NCBI GenBank assembly: GCA_007571185.1
Contig: RKRX01000058.1
Coordinates: forward strand, 1-18,041
Direction: 5' to 3'
Source: Oceanicaulis sp.
GTDB lineage: Bacteria > Pseudomonadota > Alphaproteobacteria > Caulobacterales > Maricaulaceae
DNA: 18,041 nucleotides
Shown: one piece after another, positions 7,456-15,621 of the stretch
Position numbering within the stretch: position 1 is the stretch's first letter
How the letters are laid out: every line of letters starts with the position of its first letter
The notes under the pieces: model-generated
What the model saw: only the letters and a program-made list of their open reading frames with translations
Databases searched by the model: none
What the model was told of the DNA's origin: nothing
Program-made: the position numbers and the translations under genes

Positions 7456-8442
7456 TCAAGCGGCGTATGTGACACCGGTGAAACCGCCGGCGCAGCGCAT
7501 GGCCTGCACGGCGTCCGAAGCGCTGATCTGCGCCAGGGTTGGTGCATACATCAGCAAGGTGGGGGCTTTCCCTCGCGGAGCTCTATCATATGGGGCCGTT
7601 TCACCAGGATGGAAGAGTATGGTAGGTGAGCCTGCCGCCGCCATAAGATGCGACAGTTTGGCGGCATCCCCGCAAGTGCAGGACGCTTTCCTGCCCAACC
7701 CCGCCAGCTGAATCAGGTTGGCTCGACCGGTCAGATCGTGTGCACCCGGTATCGTATGCGCCACATAGCGCCCCAATTCCCGGGTCGGAGGGCCGCCGAT
7801 CATCACCGGTTCGATTCCACACTTGATCAGCTCACAGGCCAATGATGCCCAATGGTCCTTGGGCCAGCGCAGGGAAAGGGAAGAATCTTCGCCGATCGGT
7901 GTCAGCAGAGCATAGGCGCCGTGTAACCCGAAATAAGTCGGCTCCAGCATGCGTGAACGCCGGGAGACAAAATCAATCCAGCTTAAATCCGGCGCCGGGG
8001 CTTCACCCAAGCGGTAATAGGTAGGACCGCCTAGTCCTGCTTTCCCCAATCGTGCGGCCATCTGATCAAGTGGATGGCCAGGCCTGGAGAGATCAGGTGC
8101 GCCCGTGATCCAGCATGTCTTAGAGAAATGCATAGCGTTACGGATTTTCCTGACCGCCTCAGAGCCACACAGATCATAGATCACATCATAACTGGAATTG
8201 TGAGCCGCTCTCATCCGTTCAAACAGATTGCGGCCAGCGATGTCATCAAGATTGGTCTCTACAGTGTTGAAGTAGGGGCAGTACTTTAGGAGATCTTCAT
8301 GCCCTTCTCCGCACAGCAGTGTGATGCGGGCTTTCCTGTGGTGCTCGCGAATTCGCAAGGCAGGCGCCAACATCTGGACGACTTCGATCAAGTCGCCATC
8401 GTGGATCACAAGAATCTGTTCTTTTTCTTGGACAACGGACAT
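7456..8442 (-). CDS. Diverged glycosyltransferase family 9 (heptosyltransferase-like) protein
   Basis: About 328 residues with the two-domain layout of GT9 heptosyltransferases, which add sugars from nucleotide donors at the cytoplasmic face during LPS-type assembly. Recognisable parts are the N-terminal strand ILVIHDGDLIEVVQMLAPALRIREHH, the ITLL strand, YDVIYDLCGSEAVRKIRNAM, the second-domain SLRWPKDHWASLACELIKCGIEPVMIGGP and the late block KLSHLMAAAGSPTILFHPGETAPYDRAPRG. The N-terminal KLGALGD-like motif is altered to HDGDLIE, and the usual NDTGPMHL is altered to GDAAKLSHL, so catalytic competence is doubtful. ATG 8442 lies 4 bases after the GT4 stop, suggesting coupled translation. A GTG at 8472 would overlap GT4 and has no Shine-Dalgarno. 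Confidence 0.75.
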   Translation of the reverse strand: MSVVQEKEQILVIHDGDLIEVVQMLAPALRIREHHRKARITLLCGEGHEDLLKYCPYFNTVETNLDDIAGRNLFERMRAAHNSSYDVIYDLCGSEAVRKIRNAMHFSKTCWITGAPDLSRPGHPLDQMAARLGKAGLGGPTYYRLGEAPAPDLSWIDFVSRRSRMLEPTYFGLHGAYALLTPIGEDSSLSLRWPKDHWASLACELIKCGIEPVMIGGPPTRELGRYVAHTIPGAHDLTGRANLIQLAGLGRKASCTCGDAAKLSHLMAAAGSPTILFHPGETAPYDRAPRGKAPTLLMYAPTLAQISASDAVQAMRCAGGFTGVTYAA

Positions 8443-8446
8443 GACT

Positions 8447-9565
8447 TTAGTGTAGGAGTTCCTTGTAGACACGCAAAGTCGCGTTTTGCAATTGTGACTT
8501 CGAAAACAACATGCGCACCCGGGTGCGCGCTGCTATGGTCAAGGCTTGCTCCGCCTCCGCCTCGAGCGCCAACGCCGCCTGAACCGCACCACGCCAGGCG
8601 TTCGGATCTCCTGGCGTGACGCGCCATCCGGTAACGCCGTCTTCCACCACTTCTCGCGCGCCGCCATGATCGGCGACGATGACGCGCGCACCCATCGCTT
8701 GTGCTTCTGCGGCAACGCGCCCGAAGGCTTCGGGCGCCAGCGAGGGGCAAACCACCAAATCGGCCGCCATGTACGCAGCGGGCATGTCGGTAGTGTGACC
8801 GGGAAGCGACAAGGTTAACCCCGCAGCCCGGGCGGCGGCCTGCAATTCATCCTGATAGCCTTGCTTGCCTTCGCCTTCACCCAGACAAACGAGCACCACT
8901 GAGGCGGTAAGTCCAGATCCGGTCAACGCATCAATCATCAGGCTCTGACCTTTCCACCGGGTCAATCGCCCAGCCAGCACAATAGCTGTCTGGCCCGGGG
9001 CCACTCCCCAGCTTTCGCGCTGGCCGCGCACGCGTTCAGGGGTAACCCGGTCGGGATCGAAAAATTCCAGATCCACCCCGCGCGGAATCACGCGCAACGC
9101 GGCATGGTCCAAGCCATGCTCTGCGTGCACATGATCGGCGATGAACTTGGAGTTCGCGATTACCCGATCCCCCCGCGCCATAATGGAATTGTACCAGCGC
9201 TTGAGGCCAAACCCGGCTTTGTAGAATCCGTGATAGGTGGTCACATAAGGGCGCAGGGTGCGTTTGGACGCCCAATAAGCGCTCCAGGCCGGCGCACGGG
9301 AGCGGGCATGAACCAGATCTATCGCCGCCTCCTTGATCAGGCGCGCCAGACGGCCTGCATTGCACCAGATTGAGACTGGATTTTTGGTTGTCAGTTCCAG
9401 GGTGACATGACGGGCGCCGATGGCGTTCAAATCCGCCACCAGACGACCACCGGCGCTGGCCACAACCGCTTTGCCGCCGTTGGCGATCACCGCCTCCGCC
9501 ACCTCGACCGCTGTGCATTCGGCGCCGCCCGCATGCATCTGGGGAATGACTTGCAGGATATTCAC
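8447..9565 (-). CDS. Glycosyltransferase family 4 (GT-B fold)
   Basis: Retaining GT-B glycosyltransferase, 372 residues, probably acting in cytoplasmic assembly of a surface glycan. The N-terminal acceptor domain begins MNILQVIPQMHAGGAECTAVE, with LVHARSRAPAWSAYWA and YVTTYHGFYK after it. The C-terminal donor domain has VIPRGVDLEFFDPDR, IVLAGRLTRWKGQ, LVCLGEGEG and the EX7E-type sugar-nucleotide motif PEAFGRVAAEAQAMG, followed by GGAREVVEDGVTGWRV. The start is GTG at 9565, matching the family's N-terminus. The GT9-like gene follows 4 bases later. The donor and acceptor cannot be read from sequence. Confidence 0.92.
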   Translation of the reverse strand: MNILQVIPQMHAGGAECTAVEVAEAVIANGGKAVVASAGGRLVADLNAIGARHVTLELTTKNPVSIWCNAGRLARLIKEAAIDLVHARSRAPAWSAYWASKRTLRPYVTTYHGFYKAGFGLKRWYNSIMARGDRVIANSKFIADHVHAEHGLDHAALRVIPRGVDLEFFDPDRVTPERVRGQRESWGVAPGQTAIVLAGRLTRWKGQSLMIDALTGSGLTASVVLVCLGEGEGKQGYQDELQAAARAAGLTLSLPGHTTDMPAAYMAADLVVCPSLAPEAFGRVAAEAQAMGARVIVADHGGAREVVEDGVTGWRVTPGDPNAWRGAVQAALALEAEAEQALTIAARTRVRMLFSKSQLQNATLRVYKELLH

Positions 9566-9695
9566 GCGCGCGCACCTTTCAGCATGGCGGATATGAAACC
9601 GTTATTTGATACGTGCATTTGAAGAATCGTAATGCAATCCGGCAAGTCTTTGGACGCATCCCCAGAACCTGTTGATGTTCACTCAAGTCGCAGGC

Positions 9696-10625
9696 TTATG
9701 TCGGTTTTTCTATAGTGCGGGCATGATTAACCCCGTGCCTTCCCATATTCGAGCTTGTACTAGCCGCATTGACCGGATTTTTACAGTTTGACCAGATCGC
9801 TCTGAGTCCCTCGCGCCAGCTGGGATAGACAGGACGCCAGCCCAGCACCGCCTTGGCGCGGGCGTTTGAGACCCGGCGACACTCGGCGTAAAAACTGGCC
9901 TGCATGGGAGTGGTTCTGGTTGCGTCGAAGCGCTCAATCCGCGGCGGCGCTTCCCCTGCAATTGCGGCGGCGCCGCGCATCACGTTAGCCTGGGTGTCCG
10001 GCCAATCATCGGCAAGGTTAAAAATACCCTGAGCCTGAGGGCGCTCCAGCGCGCGCGCCACCGCCTCTGCGATGTCATCGACATGGATGCGCCCGAACAC
10101 ATGTCCGGGTTTCTCAAGGGTGACCACGCCCCGGTTCAGACGGTCAAAGGCGGAACGCCCTGGTCCGTAAATTCCCGCCAGCCGAAACAGGCGAGCCTTG
10201 TGAGCCGACCATTGCGTCTCAGCCCGGACCCGGCGGACAGAGCGGGGCTGGCCGGGGGTGGACGCTTGCCATTCAAACGCCCAGCCGCCTGCACGATCGC
10301 CATATACTCCGGTGGTGGACAGATAGCCCAGCCAGAGCTCCCGGCTCAGCCCGTCCAGAACCGGTGCGAACGGGTCTCCTTCCTCGCCCGGCGGGGCGCA
10401 GCTGATCAGGGCGTTTGCCTGTGCGGCGGCCTGTTTCAATACGTTAAGTCCAGCCCGCTCGGCAGGATCGGCCACAACGGGCTCATAGCCCGAGTCGGCT
10501 ATGTACCGGGCAGCGCTTTGGGAACGTGTGCTGGCGAGTATGCGCCAGCCGACCCGGCGCATGCGGCGCGCTATGGCTTGAGCAGTGAAACCATAACCTA
10601 ACAGGCACAAGGCTCTAGCACGCAT
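9696..10625 (-). CDS. YeeZ-like NAD(P)-dependent SDR / sugar-epimerase-fold protein
   Basis: Extended short-chain dehydrogenase/reductase of the YeeZ-like branch, about 309 residues, cytoplasmic. The Rossmann start LCLLGYGFTAQAIARRM (GYGFTA around residues 10-15) is followed by LISCAPPGEEGDP, YLSTTGVYGDRAGGW, RLFRLAGIYGPGRS, FGRIHVDDIAEAVARAL and FNLADDWPDTQ. I start at ATG 10625 because GGGGAC lies about 5 bases upstream and the Rossmann strand begins at once. ATG 10646 is possible, and the reading from 10769 adds a tail that includes the 9-base repeat. The last 30 or so residues after GLRAIW look unconserved. The physiological substrate of this branch is not known to me. Confidence 0.82.
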   Translation of the reverse strand: MRARALCLLGYGFTAQAIARRMRRVGWRILASTRSQSAARYIADSGYEPVVADPAERAGLNVLKQAAAQANALISCAPPGEEGDPFAPVLDGLSRELWLGYLSTTGVYGDRAGGWAFEWQASTPGQPRSVRRVRAETQWSAHKARLFRLAGIYGPGRSAFDRLNRGVVTLEKPGHVFGRIHVDDIAEAVARALERPQAQGIFNLADDWPDTQANVMRGAAAIAGEAPPRIERFDATRTTPMQASFYAECRRVSNARAKAVLGWRPVYPSWREGLRAIWSNCKNPVNAASTSSNMGRHGVNHARTIEKPT

Positions 10626-10692
10626 GAACTGTCCCCGTCTGGCCATTAGAGTCACCACTACCCCACCCGCCAAGGAAATTCTGATAGGGTCC

Positions 10693-10719
10693 GTTACTCT
10701 GATTACTCTGATCACTCCG
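10693..10719. repeat. Three tandem 9-base near-repeats
   Basis: GTTACTCTG, ATTACTCTG and ATCACTCCG follow each other without spacers. The first two differ at one base and the third at two or three. They lie about 70 bases upstream of the YeeZ-like gene start. Confidence 0.5.
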
Positions 10720-11084
10720 AAGACTGTCTTACGCCATCTCCAACACGCCTGAAACCACCCATGACTCATGGTCTACCATGGGCCGGGTGTTGCATCTCTC
10801 TGAACGGATCATGCTTCTGCGGGCTGTGGAACAAGCCCGAGTCTCGGCGAGGGAAAATATCAGGCTCGTGCTGCTGCGGGGCCGGATTCCTGAAACTCGG
10901 TGCGCCAATGGTGTCCGACTTGCATTCCCGCTTCGAGGTTGTGATTATGGCTTGAGGTTGATCCTGCGAGAGCGATCATGTCGGGTTCTTGGTGACTGTG
11001 GATACGCGTGCCCACTATGCGGGGATGTAAACAGAATCAGTTTCCTTCGTTCTCGCCTGCTCCAACTTATCCGTATGGGGGCGA

Positions 11085-11090
11085 AGGAGG
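11085..11090 (+). promoter_or_regulatory. Shine-Dalgarno of the lipoprotein gene (decides the start)
   Basis: AGGAGG stands 9 bases before ATG 11100. The in-frame TTG at 11094 would leave only 3 bases, so the ATG is preferred. Confidence 0.75.
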
Positions 11091-11099
11091 ACGTTGACC

Positions 11100-11618
11100 A
11101 TGCTGAGAGTCATCACAATTTTGAACCTCGTCGTGATGCTGGCGGGGTGCGCCAGCGGTCCGACGGCATATCAGAAGGCCGAGGAAAACCGTTATGGGTA
11201 CGCCGAACAGGCTATCGAATCCGACCGTTATCGAATCACCTTCAGAGGCAATTCTCTGACCGGACGTGACAAGGTGGAGATCTTCGTGCTGTTCCGCGCC
11301 GCTGAGCTAACCCTAGAGAAGGGTTATGATCATTTCCGCGTGGTCCAGCGAGACATTGAGGCGGATCGTCGTCTGGTGGATATGGGCGGGTATGATCGGG
11401 CCCGTCTGCACTATCGGTATTACCACCCTGGCTATGGCTGGTATGGCTGGCGTGATCCGCTTTGGAACGACGTGGATGTGCGTGAAGTCACCCGCTATGA
11501 AGCCTCGGGTGAAATCGTTCTGGGTCGCGGTTCAGCTCCCGACACCCCCGACGCGTTTGAAGCCTGCGAAGTCATCCAGCATCTGTGGCTCCTCGTAACC
11601 GGATCCGCACCGCAGTAA
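11100..11618 (+). CDS. CC0125/CC1285-type lipoprotein
   Basis: Predicted secreted, lipid-anchored envelope protein of 172 residues. A hydrophobic signal (MLRVITILNLVVML) ends in the lipobox LAGC at about residues 15-18, so the mature protein would start at Cys18. The body matches the alphaproteobacterial lipoprotein family I know as CC0125/CC1285: GPTAYQKA, GYAEQAIESDRYRITFRGN, a VEIFVLFRAAELTLEKGYDHFRVVQRD core, then an aromatic-rich HYRYYHPGYGWYGWRDPLW and a beta-rich C-terminus with EASGEIVLGRG. Molecular function of the family is unknown. It converges with the SDR gene over 54 bases, where only short weak palindromes (CCGCCAGGGCGG) are seen. Confidence 0.85.
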   Translation: MLRVITILNLVVMLAGCASGPTAYQKAEENRYGYAEQAIESDRYRITFRGNSLTGRDKVEIFVLFRAAELTLEKGYDHFRVVQRDIEADRRLVDMGGYDRARLHYRYYHPGYGWYGWRDPLWNDVDVREVTRYEASGEIVLGRGSAPDTPDAFEACEVIQHLWLLVTGSAPQ

Positions 11619-11672
11619 AACTCACATTCCGCCAGGGCGGGGTGACGACCAACGAGTCCGCGCGGAGCTGTC

Positions 11673-12446
11673 TTATTTCGGCGGCATACGGGCGCCAGCG
11701 TCCAAACGTACGCACTCAGCATTGATATAGTCGTTAGAAACCATGAAAGCGACCAGATCAGCGTATTCAGCGGGGGAGCCGAAGCGCCGGGGAAATTGTA
11801 GATTGGCGGCCAGGTTCACTTTCACCTCCGGCGGCATCTGCTCATAGATCGGAGTTTCAAAAAAACCCGGCAGGATCGTATTCACCCGTATGCCCTCACG
11901 CGCCAGATCACGCGCCATGGGCAGGGTCATACCGTAGATCCCGCCCTTTGAGGCGGAATAGGCCGCTTGCCCGATCTGACCGTCCTGGGCGGCGACCGAG
12001 GCGGTGTTGATGATAACACCGCGGCCTGAAGCGCCGGGTTTGATGTCCAGCATGCCGCCAGCGGAGATAGCGGCGCAGTTGAAGCTGCCGATCAGATTCA
12101 CGTTGATGACATGTTGGAATTTGTCGAGCCTGTGCATGACGATGTCGCCGGAAGACGCACGCCGCGCGGTCTTTTCCACCCAGCCTATGCCCGCGCAGTT
12201 CACCAGAACCCGTTCATGGCCATGGGCGGTGCGGGCGGTTTCAAATCCAGCCTTGACGCTTTCGGGGTCGGCCACATTCACTTTGGCGAACACGCCGCCG
12301 ATGTCTTTGGCTACGGACTCGCCCCGTTCCTGATTAAGGTCGAACAAAGTCACCCTGGCGCCTTCGGTGGCCAAACGGCGGGCCGCTCCCTCACCCAGAC
12401 CCGATGCCCCACCGGTGACGACCGCTGCTATTCCTTTGAAGTCCAT
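11673..12446 (-). CDS. HSD10-like 3-hydroxyacyl-CoA dehydrogenase (SDR)
   Basis: Classical short-chain dehydrogenase, 257 residues, resembling type II 3-hydroxyacyl-CoA / 3-hydroxy-2-methylbutyryl-CoA dehydrogenases used in fatty-acid and branched-chain amino-acid breakdown. The cofactor motif TGGASGLG is at residues 11-18, an Asp ends beta2 (LFDLN, favouring NAD over NADP), and NCAG is at 83-86. The catalytic triad S150 - 12 residues - Y163 - 3 residues - K167 is intact (INTASVAAQDG, YSASKGG). PGFFETP and the C-terminal INAECVRLDAGARM fit the family. ATG 12446 has AAGG 6 bases upstream. The in-frame extension to 12557 has no SDR resemblance. Exact acyl-CoA preference is inference. Confidence 0.9.
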   Translation of the reverse strand: MDFKGIAAVVTGGASGLGEGAARRLATEGARVTLFDLNQERGESVAKDIGGVFAKVNVADPESVKAGFETARTAHGHERVLVNCAGIGWVEKTARRASSGDIVMHRLDKFQHVINVNLIGSFNCAAISAGGMLDIKPGASGRGVIINTASVAAQDGQIGQAAYSASKGGIYGMTLPMARDLAREGIRVNTILPGFFETPIYEQMPPEVKVNLAANLQFPRRFGSPAEYADLVAFMVSNDYINAECVRLDAGARMPPK

Positions 12447-12532
12447 AACATGCCTTTCTTGACAAGTTGTTTTCGGTACGGGCAGGATGCCGGGACACTT
12501 TTCGCCTCCCAGTTCTCCGAGGTTCCCAAGCA

Positions 12533-12543
12533 TGTCAGTGACA
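12533..12543. promoter_or_regulatory. Candidate operator TGTCA-G-TGACA
   Basis: An 11-base perfect palindrome stands in the 235-base divergent gap between the SDR and the asparaginase-type gene, about 90 bases upstream of the SDR start. ATGTC and GACAT flank it as a second, offset dyad. It is a candidate binding site only. Confidence 0.3.
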
Positions 12544-12627
12544 GACATAATACGCATTTAGGCAAAAGGGAACGTGATCCTCAGTTTCAGAATGGCGCAC
12601 TTTTGTCACTGTTCCCGCGATGGTAGA

Positions 12628-12653
12628 GACGTCCTGCAGAACCTGACGTCCTG
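12628..12653. repeat. Direct repeat GACGTCCTG x2 upstream of the asparaginase-type gene
   Basis: Two identical 9-mers (12628-12636 and 12645-12653) are separated by 8 bases and lie about 30 bases before ATG 12682. They could be a tandem regulator site or chance. Confidence 0.4.
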
Positions 12654-12681
12654 ATACACCGTGTAGACAGATGAGGAAGAG

Positions 12682-13542
12682 ATGACTGCACCCGTGCTGG
12701 CTTTGCATGGTGGCGCCGGTGTTCTGGCCACGCGCAGTTATGAGGCCGAAATCACCCATTTGACGACTTTGGCCAAGCGTAGCCGCAAGGAACTTTTGGC
12801 GGGGAAGTCGGCGCTGGACACCGTGGTGGATGCGGTGGCGGACCTGGAAGCTTCTGGTCTGTATGTGGCGGGCAAGGGCAGCTCACCCAATGTCGACGGT
12901 CGGTATGAGTTGGACGCGGCGGTGATGGATGGTCTGTCTCGTCAGGCTGGTGCGGTGTCAGCGCTGACCGGCTTTCTGTCGCCTATCCGCGCCGCCCGCG
13001 CGGTGATGGAGCAAACCCCGCATGTATTGCTGGTCGGCCGAGGAGCGGAAGCATTCTGTGACAAGGCGGGGCTGATGAAAGTGGAAAACCCTGACCGCTA
13101 CTACACCCCCGCAGCGGATCCCGACCCACGCCCCTTTCCCACCGGTACGGTAGGTGCGGTGGCGCTTGATTGCGCGGGGCGGTTAGCGGCGGCGACGTCC
13201 ACCGGGGGAACGTTGAACAAGGTGTGGGGCCGGGTGGGCGACACAGCGATCATCGGATCAGGCACCTGGGCCGATGAGCGCGTGGCGGTATCCTGCACCG
13301 GCCAGGGTGAGTTCTTCATGCGGGCCAATGCCGCCGCTGACGTATCCTCGCGCGTGCGCTATGCTGGTCATAACTTGGCCGCCGGGGTTCAGGGAGCGCT
13401 GGAAGATGTGGCGCGGTTGGGTGGAGAAGGCGGTCTGATTGCGGTGGACGCACTTGGTGAGGTCACCGCCCGCTTTAACTCACCGGGCATGAAGCGCGCC
13501 ATCGCGCACGCGGACGGCGCGATCGAGGTGGCGGCCGGCTAG
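12682..13542 (+). CDS. Isoaspartyl peptidase / L-asparaginase (Ntn hydrolase)
   Basis: Type 2 asparaginase of the N-terminal nucleophile family, 286 residues, which hydrolyses isoaspartyl dipeptides and/or asparagine after cutting itself into two chains. N-terminal LALHGGAG is the family hallmark, followed by ALDTVVDAVADLE, GKGSSPNVDGRYELDAAVMDG and SPIRAARAVME. The autocleavage site is G155/T156 in PTGTVGAVALD, T156 being the nucleophile. TSTGG (172-176) and RVGDTAIIGSGTWAD supply binding residues, and CTGQGEFFMR closes the site. The sequence ends FNSPGMKRA, as expected. ATG 12682 follows GAGGAAGAG closely. It is the last ordinary chromosomal gene before the mobile-element remnants. Confidence 0.93.
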   Translation: MTAPVLALHGGAGVLATRSYEAEITHLTTLAKRSRKELLAGKSALDTVVDAVADLEASGLYVAGKGSSPNVDGRYELDAAVMDGLSRQAGAVSALTGFLSPIRAARAVMEQTPHVLLVGRGAEAFCDKAGLMKVENPDRYYTPAADPDPRPFPTGTVGAVALDCAGRLAAATSTGGTLNKVWGRVGDTAIIGSGTWADERVAVSCTGQGEFFMRANAAADVSSRVRYAGHNLAAGVQGALEDVARLGGEGGLIAVDALGEVTARFNSPGMKRAIAHADGAIEVAAG

Positions 13543-13617
13543 TCTGGAAACGTACTGCCTGGAACTCTATAAGACCACATCTTTGCGATCAACACTCGGA
13601 CACCTCCTTACCACCCT

Positions 13618-14673
13618 TCAATTGATCCAGACCTTCCAGAGTTTAGGGATTTTGGCATAGCCAGAGAGACATCTTCGGATGATGCGGAGCCCAGCTTTGA
13701 AGAGCGAGCATAAGGATCTTTGGGCTTTTCGGACCCCCTTTTTCGCCCCGTTGTGCTCCGTTATGCTCTTGGACCCTTCGGGTTGAGATCGCCCAGTACA
13801 TGGCGATGGCCAGCACCAGGACAAGACGCGCTAATCGGTCGGGTTTTTTGATTTGGCTTTGGGTGATGGAAAAACCCCGGGTCTTGAAGTCTTCGAGCAT
13901 GGCCTCAATACCCCAGCGCATGCCATAGTCGAGAACGGTGTATTCAGATGGGCCCCTCATCCATGGCGATGATCCAGGGCTCCTTGTGCCCTTTTTCACC
14001 GATCACACCGATATTGGTAATGAGGCCTGTCCCATAAAGTTCCGCATCCACAAGGCCTTCGGGGGCCAGTTCAATAATCTCCCCACTGGCGAGTTCGCCG
14101 CCTTGATGGTGCACTGTGAGATTGCCCGTGTACCGCGAAGACGGTAGCCCCAGCCCGCTTGCTGACACCATTCGATCAGGCGGGCTGTGCCATAAAACCT
14201 GTCGCCTGCCAGCACCACACGCGCACCCTCAGGCAACCATGGGCGAAGGCTCGAGGGGCAGATCGCGCCCTGCACGCCAGCCCATTGACCCTTTGGTCTG
14301 TCGCACACGCCAAGCGAGGGGAAGGGCGCGCTTGCGCATGCGCACCGACACCATCAAAATCTCATGGCCCTCATTGAGCCTGCTTTGATCAAGGGCCAGC
14401 ACAAGGGTTTGTCCCACCTCATGCTGGCGGCGGAAAATCTCACTGGCACAGGCCTGCATGACCTGGTCAGGATCGATGTGGTCATTACCCAAAACCCGTG
14501 AAATGTACTGATAGCGGTGGTCCACCGAGCCAAATCAGATTGACGCTGCGTGTGCCCAAGATCATGCTCGCGAGCAGCGACAAACCTTCCCGACGCGACT
14601 TATGATATCTTGGCAGGCGGTCCTGAAAATCGGCTTCGATCCTTGAATAAAGCTGAGAAAAACTATTGTGCAT
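13618..14673 (-). pseudogene. Decayed IS4-type transposase
   Basis: Pieces of one DDE transposase occur in order but in different frames. From the start: MHNSFSQLYSRIEADFQDRL and SRREGLSLLASMILGTRSVNL (to about 14545); then DHRYQYISRVLGN...LALDQSRLNEGHEILMVSVRMRKRALPLAWRVRQTKGS (to about 14250); then SLRPWLPEGARVVLAGDRFYGTARLIEWCQQAGWGYRLR (to about 14130); then GNLTVHHQGGE...EPWIIAMDEG (to about 13957); then SEYTVLDYGMRWGIEAMLEDFKTRGF...AIAMYWAIST; then SLFKAGLRIIRRCLSGYAKIPKLWKVW to the stop at 13618. LALDQS, LAGDRFYG and the E-containing YGMRWGIEAMLEDFKTRG are the expected DDE-box regions. At least four frameshifts plus a small deletion near 14540 make it inactive. No terminal inverted repeats were found. 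The 5' end stops 12 bases from integrase homology, so that end is probably lost. Confidence 0.88.
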
Positions 14674-14685
14674 CGGCGATGCAAC

Positions 14686-15621
14686 GGCTCCGTCGTCAAG
14701 CGGACACTCGGAGCGCTCGACGCGCTGACGGTCGAGGATGCGCGGTACGCGGCGCGCGCGATGTTCGCGTCGGCGTTCCTCGCCGACTGCGCCGAACACT
14801 GGAAGCCGGCAACGAGGGGGGCGCACGCGGACGGCGTGCGGCGACACATCCTGCCCGCGCTCGGCGATCGTCGCGTCGATGCAGTGACGGCAAGGGATGT
14901 GCGCAATTGGTTCGACGATCTGTCAGTCACACGCGCGGGATCGGCGAACCGGGCACTGGCGGTGCTGTCGTCGATGATGAAGCATGCGGAAGCGCTCGGA
15001 CTGCGGCGCGAGGACTCCAACCCGTGCCAGGGGCTGCGGCGGCGCAAGACCGCCTTCGAGGCACACTATCTGACGGACGACGAGTTTGCCGCGCTCGGTC
15101 GGGCGCTCGACGATGCAGAAACGGATCATCTGGTGGCCGTCGCCGCGCTGCGCTTCCTGCTCTATACGGGCGCGCGCAAGTCCGAGGCGCTGCGGCTCAG
15201 GTGGGAGCATGTCCACGGCAACCGCGCGGTATTGCCCGATTCGAAGACGGGTCCGCGCACGATCTGGATTGCGTCGCCCGCCCGCGCCGTGCTCGCAGCG
15301 CAACAACGGCGTACCAACTGCCCGTGGGTGTTCGCATCTCCCTGCGGCGGGCCTGTCTCGGTGGACAAGGCATGGATCGCGATCCGCAAGGCTGCGGGAC
15401 TGCCGGGGCTGCACATTCACGATCTTCGGCACAGCCATGCGGCGGTCGCGGTCAGCGGCGGCGAGGATCTGCGCGTCGTCGCCGGGTTGCTCGGCCTTGC
15501 CGACATCGCGACCACCTTCGGATACGCGCATCTCGCCGAAGGGTCCGTGTTCGAGGCCGCGAACAGGGTATCTCGCGACCTTGCCGACATGCTGGACGGC
15601 GGGGAAGCGGACCATGCCTGA
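14686..15621 (+). pseudogene. Tyrosine integrase, N-terminally truncated
   Basis: Phage/island-type site-specific recombinase lacking its arm-binding N-terminus. Homology starts abruptly at GSVVKRTLGALDALTVEDAR next to the IS remnant, and about 60-70 residues are missing. The spacer normally found between EDARxxAR and the core-binding domain is also short (AMFASAFLADCAEHWKPATR), implying an internal deletion. The catalytic domain is otherwise long and open. Numbering from the GTG at 14668, R170 (TGAR), K193 (SKTG), H251 and R254 (HDLRH) and Tyr286 (FGYAH) are present. L277 replaces the His of the usual LLGH motif (here LLGLADIATT). The GTG at 14668 that keeps the frame open overlaps the transposase start codon on the other strand, so it is not a native start. 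Confidence 0.85.

Larger units (their letters stand above)
10626..11099. other. 474-base stretch without a recognisable gene
   Basis: It lies between the divergent YeeZ-like gene and the lipoprotein gene, so it must hold both promoters. I see a three-copy 9-base near-repeat at 10693-10719 and a good Shine-Dalgarno for the lipoprotein gene. A forward open frame from 10778 overlaps the lipoprotein gene in another frame and encodes a cysteine/arginine-rich, low-quality sequence with no family resemblance. I do not call it a gene. No tRNA or terminator is evident. Confidence 0.5.

Noticed and set aside
10778..11269. 163-codon forward frame before and overlapping the lipoprotein gene
   Set aside because: Composition and lack of any family motif are typical of a chance frame. 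Its 3' half lies over the clearly real lipoprotein gene in another frame.
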